From the NCBI GenBank assembly GCA_018267135.1, contig JAFDZA010000007.1:78216-142215 (forward strand): DNA of 64,000 nucleotides. Direction: 5' to 3'. This DNA is from Bacteroidota bacterium (GTDB lineage Bacteria; Bacteroidota; Bacteroidia; Cytophagales; Cyclobacteriaceae). The notes beneath the pieces are model-generated. The model worked only from the letters and a program-made list of their open reading frames with translations. It ran no database searches and had not been told where the DNA came from. Positions within the stretch are counted from its first letter, which is position 1. Each line of letters opens with the position of its first letter. The translations under genes were made by a program, and so were the position numbers. Below are positions 29,194 to 38,058 of the stretch, one piece after another.

Positions 29194-29212
29194 ATCTATA
29201 AGAAATTCGGTT

Positions 29213-30163
29213 ATGAAAAATACAGATAAAGTAAAAATCTTAATTATTGGCTCAGGGCCGGCCGGTTATACAGCCGCCATCTATGCGGCACGAGCCGGGT
29301 TAAAGCCGGTTTTATATACGGGCGGGCAGCCGGGCGGCCAACTAACCACAACCAATGATGTAGAGAATTTCCCGGGATATCCGGAGGGTGTAAACGGCTC
29401 TCAAATGATGGTTGACCTACAGAAACAAGCAGAGCGGTTTGGTACTCAAATTCATTATGCCCAGGTTACGGCCGTAGATTTTTCATCGTATCCATTAAAA
29501 ATTACCATTGACGATAAGCAGTTGTTGGAAGCTGAGGCTGTAATTGTGGCCACCGGAGCCTCTGCCAAATACCTTGGGTTGCCCTCCGAACAAGCCTTTT
29601 TAAACCGGGGTGTTTCGGCATGTGCCGTATGCGATGGGTTCTTCTACCGGGGAAAAGAAGTAGCCGTGGTAGGCGCGGGCGATTCGGCAGCCGAAGAGGC
29701 CACCTACTTGTCAAAACTTTGCACCCAGGTGCATCTCATCGTTCGCAGGAACGAAATGCGTGCTTCCAAAATTATGCAGGAGAGGGTAAAAAATACCCCG
29801 AACATTCAGATTCATTGGAATACACAAACCGAAGAAATTCTGGGCGATGACCAGGGAGTAACCGGCATACGGGTAAATGCCAATGGGGCGTCTAAAGTGA
29901 TAGCGGTACAAGGGTTTTTTCTGGCTATTGGCCATCAACCCAACACCGCTATTTTCAGAGGGCAATTAGAAATGGATGAAGCCGGTTACATTAAAGTATC
30001 GTCTGGCTCTACCAAGACCGGAGTAGAAGGTGTTTTTGCAGCCGGAGATGTGGCCGACCGTGTTTATCGCCAGGCGGTTACCGCGGCCGGCACAGGTTGC
30101 ATGAGTGCGCTCGATGCCGAAAAATTTCTGGCGGCCAAAGAAGCCGAACCCATTCACGCATAG
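29213..30163 (+). CDS. trxB: Thioredoxin-disulfide reductase
   Basis: 316 aa. FAD site GSGPAGYTAAIYAARAG, redox-active CAVC (in SACAVCDGFFYRG), NADPH site GAGDSAAEEATYL, and the C-terminal FAD motif GVFAAGDVADRVYRQ. It reduces thioredoxin with NADPH in the cytoplasm. It ends 5 nt before bshB1 and shares redox and thiol metabolism with it. Confidence 0.97.
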   Translation: MKNTDKVKILIIGSGPAGYTAAIYAARAGLKPVLYTGGQPGGQLTTTNDVENFPGYPEGVNGSQMMVDLQKQAERFGTQIHYAQVTAVDFSSYPLKITIDDKQLLEAEAVIVATGASAKYLGLPSEQAFLNRGVSACAVCDGFFYRGKEVAVVGAGDSAAEEATYLSKLCTQVHLIVRRNEMRASKIMQERVKNTPNIQIHWNTQTEEILGDDQGVTGIRVNANGASKVIAVQGFFLAIGHQPNTAIFRGQLEMDEAGYIKVSSGSTKTGVEGVFAAGDVADRVYRQAVTAAGTGCMSALDAEKFLAAKEAEPIHA

Positions 30164-30168
30164 ATAAG

Positions 30169-30885
30169 ATGAAATTGGATATTCTTGCGCTGTGTGCCCA
30201 CCCCGATGATGCCGAGATTAGTTGCGCGGGCACGCTGGCTAAACATATTTCGCTAGGATATAAAGCGGGGGTTATAGATCTTACACAAGGCGAGTTAGGT
30301 ACACGCGGTACGGTAGAAATTCGGGAAAAAGAAGCGGCCGAGGCTGCCCGTTTGATTGGGCTGTCAGTACGGAAGAACCTAAAACTGCGCGATGGTTTTT
30401 TTGGTTTTTCGGAAGAAGAGAAGTTGAAGATAATTTCTGTAATCCGTGCTTACCAACCTCAAATTGTTTTAACCAATGCCGTGCGCGACAGGCACCCCGA
30501 TCATGGCAAGGCAGCTGCGTTGGTGCGCGAGTGTTGTTTCCTCTCAGGCTTATCTAAAGTAAAAACAGACTACGAGGGAGAAACTCAGAATGAATGGCGC
30601 CCCCGGCAGGTATTTCATTTCGTACAAAGCCAGTACATCAAGCCCGATTTTATTGTAGATGTATCTGATTTCTGGAATAAAAAAATGGAGGCGCTCCAGG
30701 CTTTTAAATCGCAGTTCTACAACCCTCAGAGCCATGAACCCGAAACGTTCATATCCAACCCGGGCTTCATGAAATTAATTGAAGCACGTGGCCATGAACT
30801 GGGCTATTCTATTGGGGCAAAATACGGAGAAGGTTTTACGGTTGACCACCACTTGGGGATAGATAATTTATTTCATCTGAAATAA
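30169..30885 (+). CDS. bshB1: Bacillithiol biosynthesis deacetylase BshB1
   Basis: 238 aa from the ATG at 30169; the frame is open from 30097, but that part overlaps trxB. It has the LmbE/PIG-L zinc motif AHPDDAE, the DLTQGELGTRG segment, and RHPDHGKA. It removes acetate from GlcNAc-malate, an intermediate of the thiol bacillithiol. It probably shares a transcript with trxB. It faces pdxH tail to tail, with 1 nt between the stops. Confidence 0.95.
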   Translation: MKLDILALCAHPDDAEISCAGTLAKHISLGYKAGVIDLTQGELGTRGTVEIREKEAAEAARLIGLSVRKNLKLRDGFFGFSEEEKLKIISVIRAYQPQIVLTNAVRDRHPDHGKAAALVRECCFLSGLSKVKTDYEGETQNEWRPRQVFHFVQSQYIKPDFIVDVSDFWNKKMEALQAFKSQFYNPQSHEPETFISNPGFMKLIEARGHELGYSIGAKYGEGFTVDHHLGIDNLFHLK

Positions 30886-30886
30886 A

Positions 30887-31549
30887 CTAAGGCGCCAGCC
30901 GGTGAATTTGCCATTGGCTGTCAACCTTGGTAAATACAATCCGGTCGTGCAGGCGGTTGGGGCGGCCCTGCCAAAATTCAATACGCAAAGGATCGACTTC
31001 AAACCCGCCCCACTGGCTCGGTTTGGGAAGTTTATTTTGGCCGGCAAATTTTTCCTGAAGCTGATGCACGCGCGCTTCCAGAATTTCACGACTGGCTATA
31101 ACCGAACTTTGAGGCGAAGCCCAGGCACCGATTTGGCTTTCGCGCGGGCGACTTTGAAAATAGGTTTCAGATGTTTGAAGGCTCGCCCGGGCAGCTATTC
31201 CCTCAATACGCACTTGCCGTTCTAATCCCGCCCAAAAAAAAGTGAGGGCACAGGCCGGGTTGGCTTCTAATTCTTTCCCTTTTTGACTTTGGTAGTTGGT
31301 ATAGAAAACAAATTTGCCGTCATCAACCCCTTTCAGCAGCACAATCCGGGCCGAAGGCATACCATTGACCGATACCGTAGAAAGTGTCAGCGCATTCGGT
31401 TCGGGCAGGCCGGCTGCCAGCACTTCGTCAAACCATTTGCGGAATTGAACGATCGGGTCTTGGTCGACCGAAGCCAGATCAAGTGAAAACTTGGAATAAT
31501 CTTTTCGGATGTCAGAAATTGGCTTCAATTGTACTTGTCTGTGATGCAA
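30887..31549 (-). CDS. pdxH: Pyridoxamine 5'-phosphate oxidase
   Basis: 220 aa. FMN/substrate motifs are visible: SARIVLLKGVDDGKFVFYTNY, SQKGKELEANP, VRIEG, and at the end GGFEVDPLRIEFWQGRPNRLHDRI with the final RLAP. It oxidises PNP/PMP to the cofactor PLP. Intact and typical in length. Confidence 0.97.
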   Translation of the reverse strand: MHHRQVQLKPISDIRKDYSKFSLDLASVDQDPIVQFRKWFDEVLAAGLPEPNALTLSTVSVNGMPSARIVLLKGVDDGKFVFYTNYQSQKGKELEANPACALTFFWAGLERQVRIEGIAARASLQTSETYFQSRPRESQIGAWASPQSSVIASREILEARVHQLQEKFAGQNKLPKPSQWGGFEVDPLRIEFWQGRPNRLHDRIVFTKVDSQWQIHRLAP

Positions 31550-31615
31550 AAATAACTTTGATTTGGAAAATTAAAAGGTAAAATTGAATAGTAATTTAAG
31601 AAGAGGAGCGATGTT

Positions 31616-32194
31616 ATGATGGATTTTTTTGACTATACCAATCACCTACAACCTCAGGCCGGCCGACTGTTGATTTCGGAGCCCTATTTGGCCGATCCTA
31701 ATTTTGATCGCACCATTATTTTGCTTTGCGAACACAATGACGATGGCACCATTGGGTTTGTGCTAAATCGCCCGACTGAGTCCACCGTAGGCTCATTGGT
31801 AAGTGATTTAAGTCATGTAGAAAACAGCGCCTGCTTAGGCGGGCCGGTGCAGCAAGACACCCTTCATTATTTGCATCGCCACCCCGATGTGGCGGGTGCG
31901 GTAAAGGTGGCCGATGGTATCTTTTGGGGAGGTGATTTTGAGGACATCATTGATAAACTAAAAACCGGGCAAGCCAACCAAGACGATATTAAATTTTTCT
32001 TGGGCTACAGTGGCTGGTCGTACGGACAACTGGAAGAAGAAATTAAAACCAATTCATGGATAGTGAGCGATCGGGTATCAGAGGAATTGATTTTTGAAAC
32101 CGAATTTGATTTAATGTGGCGAGCCACCTTAAAAGCCATGGGCGGGCGGTTTTCGATGTACTCTAACTACCCGGTGGACCCCACTTTGAACTAA
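31616..32194 (+). CDS. YqgE/AlgH family protein
   Basis: 192 aa. Family motifs: GRLLISEPYLADPNFDRTI, GFVLNRPTE, LGGPVQQDTLHYLHR, and FFLGYSGWSYGQLEEE. This widely conserved family has no settled biochemical role. The start is ATG 31616 or the next codon; AAGAGGAGCG just upstream is an unusually good ribosome binding site for this phylum. Confidence 0.94.
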   Translation: MMDFFDYTNHLQPQAGRLLISEPYLADPNFDRTIILLCEHNDDGTIGFVLNRPTESTVGSLVSDLSHVENSACLGGPVQQDTLHYLHRHPDVAGAVKVADGIFWGGDFEDIIDKLKTGQANQDDIKFFLGYSGWSYGQLEEEIKTNSWIVSDRVSEELIFETEFDLMWRATLKAMGGRFSMYSNYPVDPTLN

Positions 32195-32238
32195 AAAAAT
32201 TAAATGATTCTGCGTATTTTTACATTTTGCATAACCTC

Positions 32239-34110
32239 ATGGAAAACGGCAGCGAGTTGAAGGAAGAAAATGGAGCCTTGTTGGGTCAGGCAGCGATTCT
32301 GGATGGCATCCAAACGGATGAACTGAACGGGGGAGAACTACACCCGACCGATTGGCCGGAAGATAAGGCCATGGGGGAAGACGAACTCAGCTTACTTCAA
32401 AAACCGGTTGACTATTCAGCCTTTGGGAAGAAAGATTTTGTTAACCTTCTGAAAGAAGTGGCCGGAGCCAATGATTTTAAAAAAGCTGAAGAAATTATTC
32501 GAGAAATAAAGCCGATGTTCGATTCTATTCGTAACCACGAGCGGGCTGAAGCCTTAGCCCGCTTTAAACTGGACGGAGGCATCGAAGAAGATTTTGAATA
32601 CAAAGGGGATGAGTGGGATAGTGCTTTTGATATTTACGTTAAATCGATACGCGAAAACAAGCAGCGTTATTTTCGTGAAATAGAGGAGCAAAAAAATACC
32701 AACCTGCAGGCCAAAAAAATGCTGCTGGAAAAACTGCGTGAACTGGCCGATGGAGAAGACACCGAACATTCTCTCCGAATATTTAAAGACATTCAAAAAG
32801 AATGGCGCACCCTTGGGCAGGTACCGCAAAATGAAGTTAAAACCTTGTGGGCCAATTACCATGCGCTGGTTGATCGGTATTACGACCAACGCAGCATCTA
32901 TTTTGAACTGAAAGAACTCGATCGCAAGAAAAACCTGGAGTTAAAAAAAGAATTAGCGGCCAAAGCCAATCAATTGTTATCGGTTGAAAATATTGGGTTA
33001 GCCGTAAAAGAATTGAATGAATTGCACAATGAGTTTCGCCACATCGGCCCTGTTCCCATAGAAGAAAAAGAAGTGGTTTGGCAACAATTTAAAGCAGCCT
33101 CCGATGCCCTGTATGTAAAACGCGATGCATTGGTAGCCGAAGTATTGAAAGAACTTCAAAAGAACCTGGCCGAGAAAGAAAAAGTAAATATGGAGGTAGC
33201 TGTTTTTGCTGAGTTTACGACCGACCGTATTAAAGACTGGAACCAAAAGACCAAAGAAATTTTAGAAATACAAAAGCGGTGGGAGGCCATCGGAGGTGTG
33301 CCCCGTACTCATACACGCGAAATAAACCGCAAATTTTGGAGCGCTTTTAAAACTTTTTTTCACAACAAAAACATATTTTTTAAAAAACTGGATGCCGAAC
33401 GCCAGGCCAACCTGCAACTGAAAACCGAGTTGCTCAATAAAGCCATTGCTTTAAAAGACAGCCAGGATTGGAATAAAGCATCGGCCGAGTTAAAATTACT
33501 GCAGCAACAGTGGAAAAATGTAGGGGCTGTGCCTGAAAAACAACGGGAGAAAATTTTTGAACAATTTAAAACTGCCTGCGATTTCTTTTTTGAGCAGCGC
33601 AGGTCGCAGATGACACAAGCCGAGCGCGAGAACTATGAAAATCTGGCCAAGAAAGAATCTATTATAACCGAACTTAACAAAATAGCCCTGGAAGGCACCG
33701 GCACAAGCCAGCAGATTAAAGAACTGCAAACCCAATTTATGAATTTGGGTTTTGTGCCTAAACAGGCTGTACATTTTATTAAACAGAAATACACCGAATC
33801 GTTAAACAAAGCCATTGCCTCTTTGCCTTTGTCTAAAAATGAAAAAGATGAAGTAACGTTAGATGTACAACTGGCCGGCATAAAACAAGGCCATCAGGGC
33901 GACAAAAAGATACACCAGAAGGAATTTCATCTGCGCAAACAGATTGCCAAAGCCGAAAACGACCTATCGGTATTGCGGAATAACCTTGAGTTTTTTGGCC
34001 GTTCTAAAAATGCCGAGAAAATGAAAGAAGAGTTTGGCCTGAAAATAAAAGAAGCCGATGAAGCACTGGCTCTTCTGAAAAAGCAATTGCAAATGGTGCG
34101 GGCTTCTTAA
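32239..34110 (+). CDS. DUF349-repeat protein
   Basis: About 623 aa from ATG 32239; the frame also has an upstream TTG at 32227. An acidic N-terminus is followed by several DUF349 helical repeats, each with a W-x-x-x-G/V-x-VP pattern (EWRTLGQVPQNEVKTLW, RHIGPVPIEEKEVVWQ, WEAIGGVPRT, WKNVGAVPEK). It is a long coiled-coil protein common in Bacteroidota, with unknown function. It ends 46 nt before tRNA-Thr. Confidence 0.9.
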   Translation: MENGSELKEENGALLGQAAILDGIQTDELNGGELHPTDWPEDKAMGEDELSLLQKPVDYSAFGKKDFVNLLKEVAGANDFKKAEEIIREIKPMFDSIRNHERAEALARFKLDGGIEEDFEYKGDEWDSAFDIYVKSIRENKQRYFREIEEQKNTNLQAKKMLLEKLRELADGEDTEHSLRIFKDIQKEWRTLGQVPQNEVKTLWANYHALVDRYYDQRSIYFELKELDRKKNLELKKELAAKANQLLSVENIGLAVKELNELHNEFRHIGPVPIEEKEVVWQQFKAASDALYVKRDALVAEVLKELQKNLAEKEKVNMEVAVFAEFTTDRIKDWNQKTKEILEIQKRWEAIGGVPRTHTREINRKFWSAFKTFFHNKNIFFKKLDAERQANLQLKTELLNKAIALKDSQDWNKASAELKLLQQQWKNVGAVPEKQREKIFEQFKTACDFFFEQRRSQMTQAERENYENLAKKESIITELNKIALEGTGTSQQIKELQTQFMNLGFVPKQAVHFIKQKYTESLNKAIASLPLSKNEKDEVTLDVQLAGIKQGHQGDKKIHQKEFHLRKQIAKAENDLSVLRNNLEFFGRSKNAEKMKEEFGLKIKEADEALALLKKQLQMVRAS

Positions 34111-34114
34111 AAAC

Positions 34115-34144
34115 TTGCAATACAATAATCTTCCATTATTTTTG
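34115..34144 (+). promoter_or_regulatory. tRNA-Thr promoter
   Basis: TTG (34115-34117), 19-nt spacer, TATTTTTG (34137-34144), a perfect Bacteroidota promoter 12 bp before the tRNA. Confidence 0.7.
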
Positions 34145-34156
34145 CACCTCGTTTTA

Positions 34157-34229
<73 letters not shown>

Positions 34230-34233
34230 CAAC

Positions 34234-34267
34234 AAAACCCTATTTTTATTCCAAAATCGGGTTTTTT
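34234..34267 (+). terminator. tRNA-Thr terminator
   Basis: AAAACCC and GGGTTTT arms, followed by a T-run, directly after the tRNA. Confidence 0.5.
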
Positions 34268-34341
34268 GTTTTTACTTGGTGGCGGCATTTAATGCTTTTT
34301 GTGGCAATTCAACGGTACTTATGTAACCCTAATGTAACCCC

Positions 34342-35520
34342 ATGATAACGATCCGCCTCTATCAAAACCGAAGCAAAGCCCGTAAGGATGGCACTGCCCC
34401 CGTTTATTACGTCCTTGCCAAAGGCACAGAGCGAAAGTATATAAGCACACAAAAGTATCTGCACGCAAAGCATTTTGACAACGAGTCTGGGACTGTTCTC
34501 AGGGGAGCTGACAACAGCATCAAACTCAACGCTTATTTTAAAAGACAGATGACCGTTCTTGATGACATTATCATTGATATAACCAATGGTGGTGACGAAC
34601 CAACATTTGAAAAAATCGAAGCAAAATACCGAAATGATAACAGCGAGGATTTTATTTCATTCGCTTTAAGTGAATTGAGAGAACTGAAAGGCACTATTGC
34701 TTTCAAAACTTGGAAAGGTTATGAAAACAGGCTTGAAAATCTCAAGAAGTATAAGACGGCAATCCCGTTCAACACCATCAACCACACATTTCTCACCTCA
34801 CTTAAACATTATCTCATAACAGTAAAAAAGAGGAAGGTCAATGGTTGCTATCAGGATTTTGCGTGTATCAAAAAATTTTATCGCATAGCTGTTCTGAAGG
34901 GCAAGGCAAAAGGAAACCCCTTTGAAAATTTTAAGTTGAGTACCGAAGAAACTGTTCGGGCTTGGTTGACCAAGGAAGAATTGTTGAGTTTGTACGAACT
35001 CCTCAAAGGCGAAGAAATATCGGAAGCAATAAAAAATACACTGCGCCATTTTTTGTTCAGTTGTTTCACTGGCCTACGTTTTGGTGATAAGGTTCAGTTT
35101 AATGATAGTAATATTGTTGACGGTCGGATACAACTGAAGACATCCAAAACAGGTAAACCCATTTTAGTGCCATTCAATGACCAAGCTAAGGAGCTACTCC
35201 TACCAGTCCTAAGTAGACAACTGAAGGTCGGAAACAACAGGGTCAATGATGAGCTTGAAATCTGTATGGATAAAGTGAAGATCAACAAGCACATTACCTA
35301 TCATTGCAGTAGGCATACCTTCGCCATTAACTGCATAATGTCAGGCATAGATATTATAACAGTGCGCGATTGGCTGGGGCATACCAGTGTTACAACTACC
35401 GAGATCTATGCGAAGATAGCCGCACAGTATAAGGACGAGAGCATGAAAAAATTTGATTCTTTTTTTAAAAAAGATGTCAAAGAGGCGCAGCTCGAACAGA
35501 TAACCTACAGTCATGGCTAA
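34342..35520 (+). CDS. Tyrosine-type site-specific integrase
   Basis: 392 aa of the Bacteroidota phage/ICE integrase type: an Arm-like N-terminus, a SAM-like core-binding domain (FISFALSELREL), and the catalytic domain with R245 (TGLRFGD), H321/R324 (YHCSRHTFA), H347 (WLGHTSVTT) and Y356 (EIYAKI). All active residues are present. It lies right after tRNA-Thr and points away from it. It probably integrated the element that follows. I did not find a second copy of the tRNA 3' end in the window. Confidence 0.95.
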   Translation: MITIRLYQNRSKARKDGTAPVYYVLAKGTERKYISTQKYLHAKHFDNESGTVLRGADNSIKLNAYFKRQMTVLDDIIIDITNGGDEPTFEKIEAKYRNDNSEDFISFALSELRELKGTIAFKTWKGYENRLENLKKYKTAIPFNTINHTFLTSLKHYLITVKKRKVNGCYQDFACIKKFYRIAVLKGKAKGNPFENFKLSTEETVRAWLTKEELLSLYELLKGEEISEAIKNTLRHFLFSCFTGLRFGDKVQFNDSNIVDGRIQLKTSKTGKPILVPFNDQAKELLLPVLSRQLKVGNNRVNDELEICMDKVKINKHITYHCSRHTFAINCIMSGIDIITVRDWLGHTSVTTTEIYAKIAAQYKDESMKKFDSFFKKDVKEAQLEQITYSHG

Positions 35521-35572
35521 AGATGAATTTATGGACAAGCTTCCGTGACAGAAGATTCGCGCAAATTTGTTA

Positions 35573-36187
35573 TCAAGTTCTTTTGCTGAAATTAAATATT
35601 ATTTGTTGATCAGTTTTTTGATCGCTAGCGTCCTTTGAATAACAAAAACTAATAGTTTTTTCGTTCGCAAATTTGGAGTACAAGCTTGGCCTTAATATTC
35701 TAGTTTTATTGTCATTAAATAAAGTTCTAAATTCATTTTTAGGATTTCGCCTTACTTTAAAACAGTATTTTTTGTCGGGATCTTCACTATCATTTTTAGA
35801 TAGTGAAATCAAAACAGGTTTTATTAAAAAATCAGGTTTTGTCAAGTTAAACTGTTTGGGTATAAAGCCAGAAAAATATTTATTAAACTGTTGAAAAATA
35901 TCTCCAAGATTTTTTGAATATTCAATGCCGAAGAATTGCCTCAGAGTTTTAGCTTCAACTATAAAGCCGTTTACATTGGCTGGCATCTCTAAACTCACTT
36001 CAAAATTCTCCCCTTTTAAAAATTCAGTTTTTAATAAGGCATACTCTGGTTTGATTTCATTTTCTAAATAAAGTTTTATCAAAACCACATAGTCGATCAT
36101 TTTATAGCTAAAAGAAAAAGCATCCACTACCCAACCTTGCTTTTGCATATCTTCTTTAAGAAGTCTGAAATTTTCGAAAACGCCCAT
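35573..36187 (-). CDS. DUF6037-like protein
   Basis: 204 aa, AT-rich. The C-terminal block (RRNPKNEFRTLFNDNKTRILRP, then EKTISFCYS) resembles DUF6037 proteins, which have no known function. It converges with the integrase gene, and its codon use is much more AT-rich than that of the virus-like genes. It may therefore be a moron (an extra gene near the attachment end), possibly for defence. The family name is from memory of the motif. Confidence 0.55.
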   Translation of the reverse strand: MGVFENFRLLKEDMQKQGWVVDAFSFSYKMIDYVVLIKLYLENEIKPEYALLKTEFLKGENFEVSLEMPANVNGFIVEAKTLRQFFGIEYSKNLGDIFQQFNKYFSGFIPKQFNLTKPDFLIKPVLISLSKNDSEDPDKKYCFKVRRNPKNEFRTLFNDNKTRILRPSLYSKFANEKTISFCYSKDASDQKTDQQIIFNFSKRT

Positions 36188-36320
36188 TTTACTTTCGCAA
36201 ATTTTTATTGTTTTAAAAATTTCGCTTGCCTGTACTTTTCAAAAACAAAATTAAGTAATCCTAAATTCCTAATAGACATTACCTTATTAATGAGTTAATT
36301 TTTAAACTTAGCCCAAAAAT

Positions 36321-36623
36321 CTAACCACGCAGGGATGCAAGACTTACCAAGAGAGTAAACCCAATCCCGGCCATGACCATCCCCGAATTATCCTCCCTCG
36401 TTGAAATCACTTCAACCTTTGGAGTCAAGACTTCCTCCTTAACGTTAGCAGAAATTTTCTTTGCATACCCGCTCCCCTTGGGCAAAGTGAGTGGAAGTTG
36501 TTGTTTCTTGCTGTACCCAGAAGGAAAAAAAGCTGGAACAGCTTTTTTGACCTGCCTTTTATTGCGACAAGTTGGGCAACCACAATTTGGTTTGCCCAAC
36601 CGATTTGAATTTTCCCCGCACAT
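36321..36623 (-). CDS. Small Cys-rich protein with C-terminal membrane segment
   Basis: 100 aa. The N-terminus has four Cys, including CGCPTC (possible zinc or disulfide cluster), a basic middle, and a C-terminal hydrophobic helix (MVMAGIGFTLLVSLASL). It begins 2 nt after the ATPase gene ends. The layout fits a virion membrane protein, but the function is unknown. Confidence 0.6.
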   Translation of the reverse strand: MCGENSNRLGKPNCGCPTCRNKRQVKKAVPAFFPSGYSKKQQLPLTLPKGSGYAKKISANVKEEVLTPKVEVISTREDNSGMVMAGIGFTLLVSLASLRG

Positions 36624-36625
36624 AG

Positions 36626-37306
36626 TTATTCTATAATTTTCTTTAAGCTGATGTTATAATGTATTCCAGTTTCACCGTAGCGGTTCTTTGAAGCAACCGC
36701 ATAGTTGTTGACAAAGGTGTCGTCAACCTTTTTTACTTCGATGTTGATGCCCGCATCGAACAGAGGTTTCGTCCCGCCCCTGATCTTGTTTGCTGACGTG
36801 CGCTGGAACAGAACAATCCAGACAGTGTTGGGGAAATCATTCCGCAGGTTGTCAAACTCACTGCTTTCCACATCCAACTTTGTCCAACTGTCAACAATGA
36901 TGACCTTGAATTTCCCAGCATACTTCCTCACGGTTTTGATACCATCAGGGGCTTCGCCCGCAATGTGGACACGACCGCGATTGGATGGCATAATGTACCT
37001 GTCGCGGTTGCGTTTGATGATGTTGCTGTTCGCCCCGATCTCCAGTTGGAACATGCCCACATCAAAACCGATTTCCGCAAACCCATCGGCCAGTTGGAAT
37101 GCGAGCTGTGTCTTTCCAGCACCTTGATCTCCCTCGATGCTCATAGCCAATTTGTAAAGTTCAAGGTCACCGAGGAAGACACTGAGCGCGCCATTCAACC
37201 GAAACGAATCTTTCATGTGTTCATCAATGTGGTCGATGTTCTGAAAGAGGCCGTCCACCTTTGCTGATGATTTAAAAGGCAAACCTTCTACCCTTTGCAC
37301 CGACAC
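36626..37306 (-). CDS. RecA/KaiC-like P-loop ATPase
   Basis: 226 aa. Walker A GDQGAGKTQLA (about residues 59-69), Walker B KVIIVDSWTKLD, and a C-terminal part (FQRTSANKIRGGTKPLFDAG, IEVKKVDD) typical of RecA-fold ATPases. It could serve recombination or replication, or stand in for a genome-packaging ATPase, as no terminase is present. Its start overlaps the 256-aa gene by 19 nt. Confidence 0.75.
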   Translation of the reverse strand: MSVQRVEGLPFKSSAKVDGLFQNIDHIDEHMKDSFRLNGALSVFLGDLELYKLAMSIEGDQGAGKTQLAFQLADGFAEIGFDVGMFQLEIGANSNIIKRNRDRYIMPSNRGRVHIAGEAPDGIKTVRKYAGKFKVIIVDSWTKLDVESSEFDNLRNDFPNTVWIVLFQRTSANKIRGGTKPLFDAGINIEVKKVDDTFVNNYAVASKNRYGETGIHYNISLKKIIE

Positions 37307-38058
37307 GTACGGGCTTTTTTTTTGAACCCTGCCTTCGTTGAAGACAGCTCGCCCAAAAATTCCAATTTCACTTTTGGCTTTGCTCCCTTGATGCTTTTCA
37401 ACAATTTTTCCTTGAAGGGTTTTTCAAGGCTGACATTGATGTGCGTGACGTTGTTTGTCTCAGCTTTGCGCAATGTCTCTTTCAACCTTTTGGACATCTC
37501 ACTTAACAAAGGCTTGCGGTCAGGATTACTCTTGAGCGTTTTTCCGAGCGACTTGTGGAAAGAACCCAACGCGCTCGTTGTCTTCTGTTTCCCGTCAAGG
37601 TTGACAAAACGTTTTATCAACTGAAGCTCCACGCTGAACCGTTTAACAGTGACGGGAAATTTCATTTCAGGTTTTGCAGCTTTTGTTTTCTTCACCGAAG
37701 CAGCTTTTTTGCTTTTTACTTTCTTCGCTTTTGCTTGCCTTACTTTTTTTTGCTCAGCACGTGCAGTTTTTTTCTCCGTTGGAATTTTCTTTGCTGCCTG
37801 CTTCTTCGGAGAGGGTGTTGCCTTTGGTTTCTTTTCCTTCGGAGGGGCTGAAGACGAAGCCATGCTTTCAAGAGCCTTGACGTGCAGTTCGTAGGTATCA
37901 CATATGTCCGCATCCGCGAGCATTTCATTCCAGAGGTTGGCGTCGGTGAAGTTGGCCGAGCCTTCCTTCACGATGTTGTAGGTGTCCCTGTTGGCTTCAT
38001 CGAGTTTCGAGAGGCCGACCTTTTCAATAAGGTTTTGGTAAGTTGATAACGTGGTCAT
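37288..38058 (-). CDS. Lys/Ala-rich protein with basic linker
   Basis: 256 aa: a short acidic helical head (about 65 residues), a long Lys/Ala/Pro linker (about 70-130) similar to histone tails or DNA-condensing proteins, and a C-terminal globular part. The linker suggests nucleic-acid binding. Start and stop overlap both neighbours (1 and 19 nt). The family is not recognised. Confidence 0.6.
   Translation of the reverse strand: MTTLSTYQNLIEKVGLSKLDEANRDTYNIVKEGSANFTDANLWNEMLADADICDTYELHVKALESMASSSAPPKEKKPKATPSPKKQAAKKIPTEKKTARAEQKKVRQAKAKKVKSKKAASVKKTKAAKPEMKFPVTVKRFSVELQLIKRFVNLDGKQKTTSALGSFHKSLGKTLKSNPDRKPLLSEMSKRLKETLRKAETNNVTHINVSLEKPFKEKLLKSIKGAKPKVKLEFLGELSSTKAGFKKKARTCRCKG

Noticed and set aside
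36626..37306. Terminase or FtsK/HerA packaging ATPase
   Set aside because: The sequence looks RecA/KaiC-like and has no nuclease domain or clear HerA features; a packaging role remains only a possibility.
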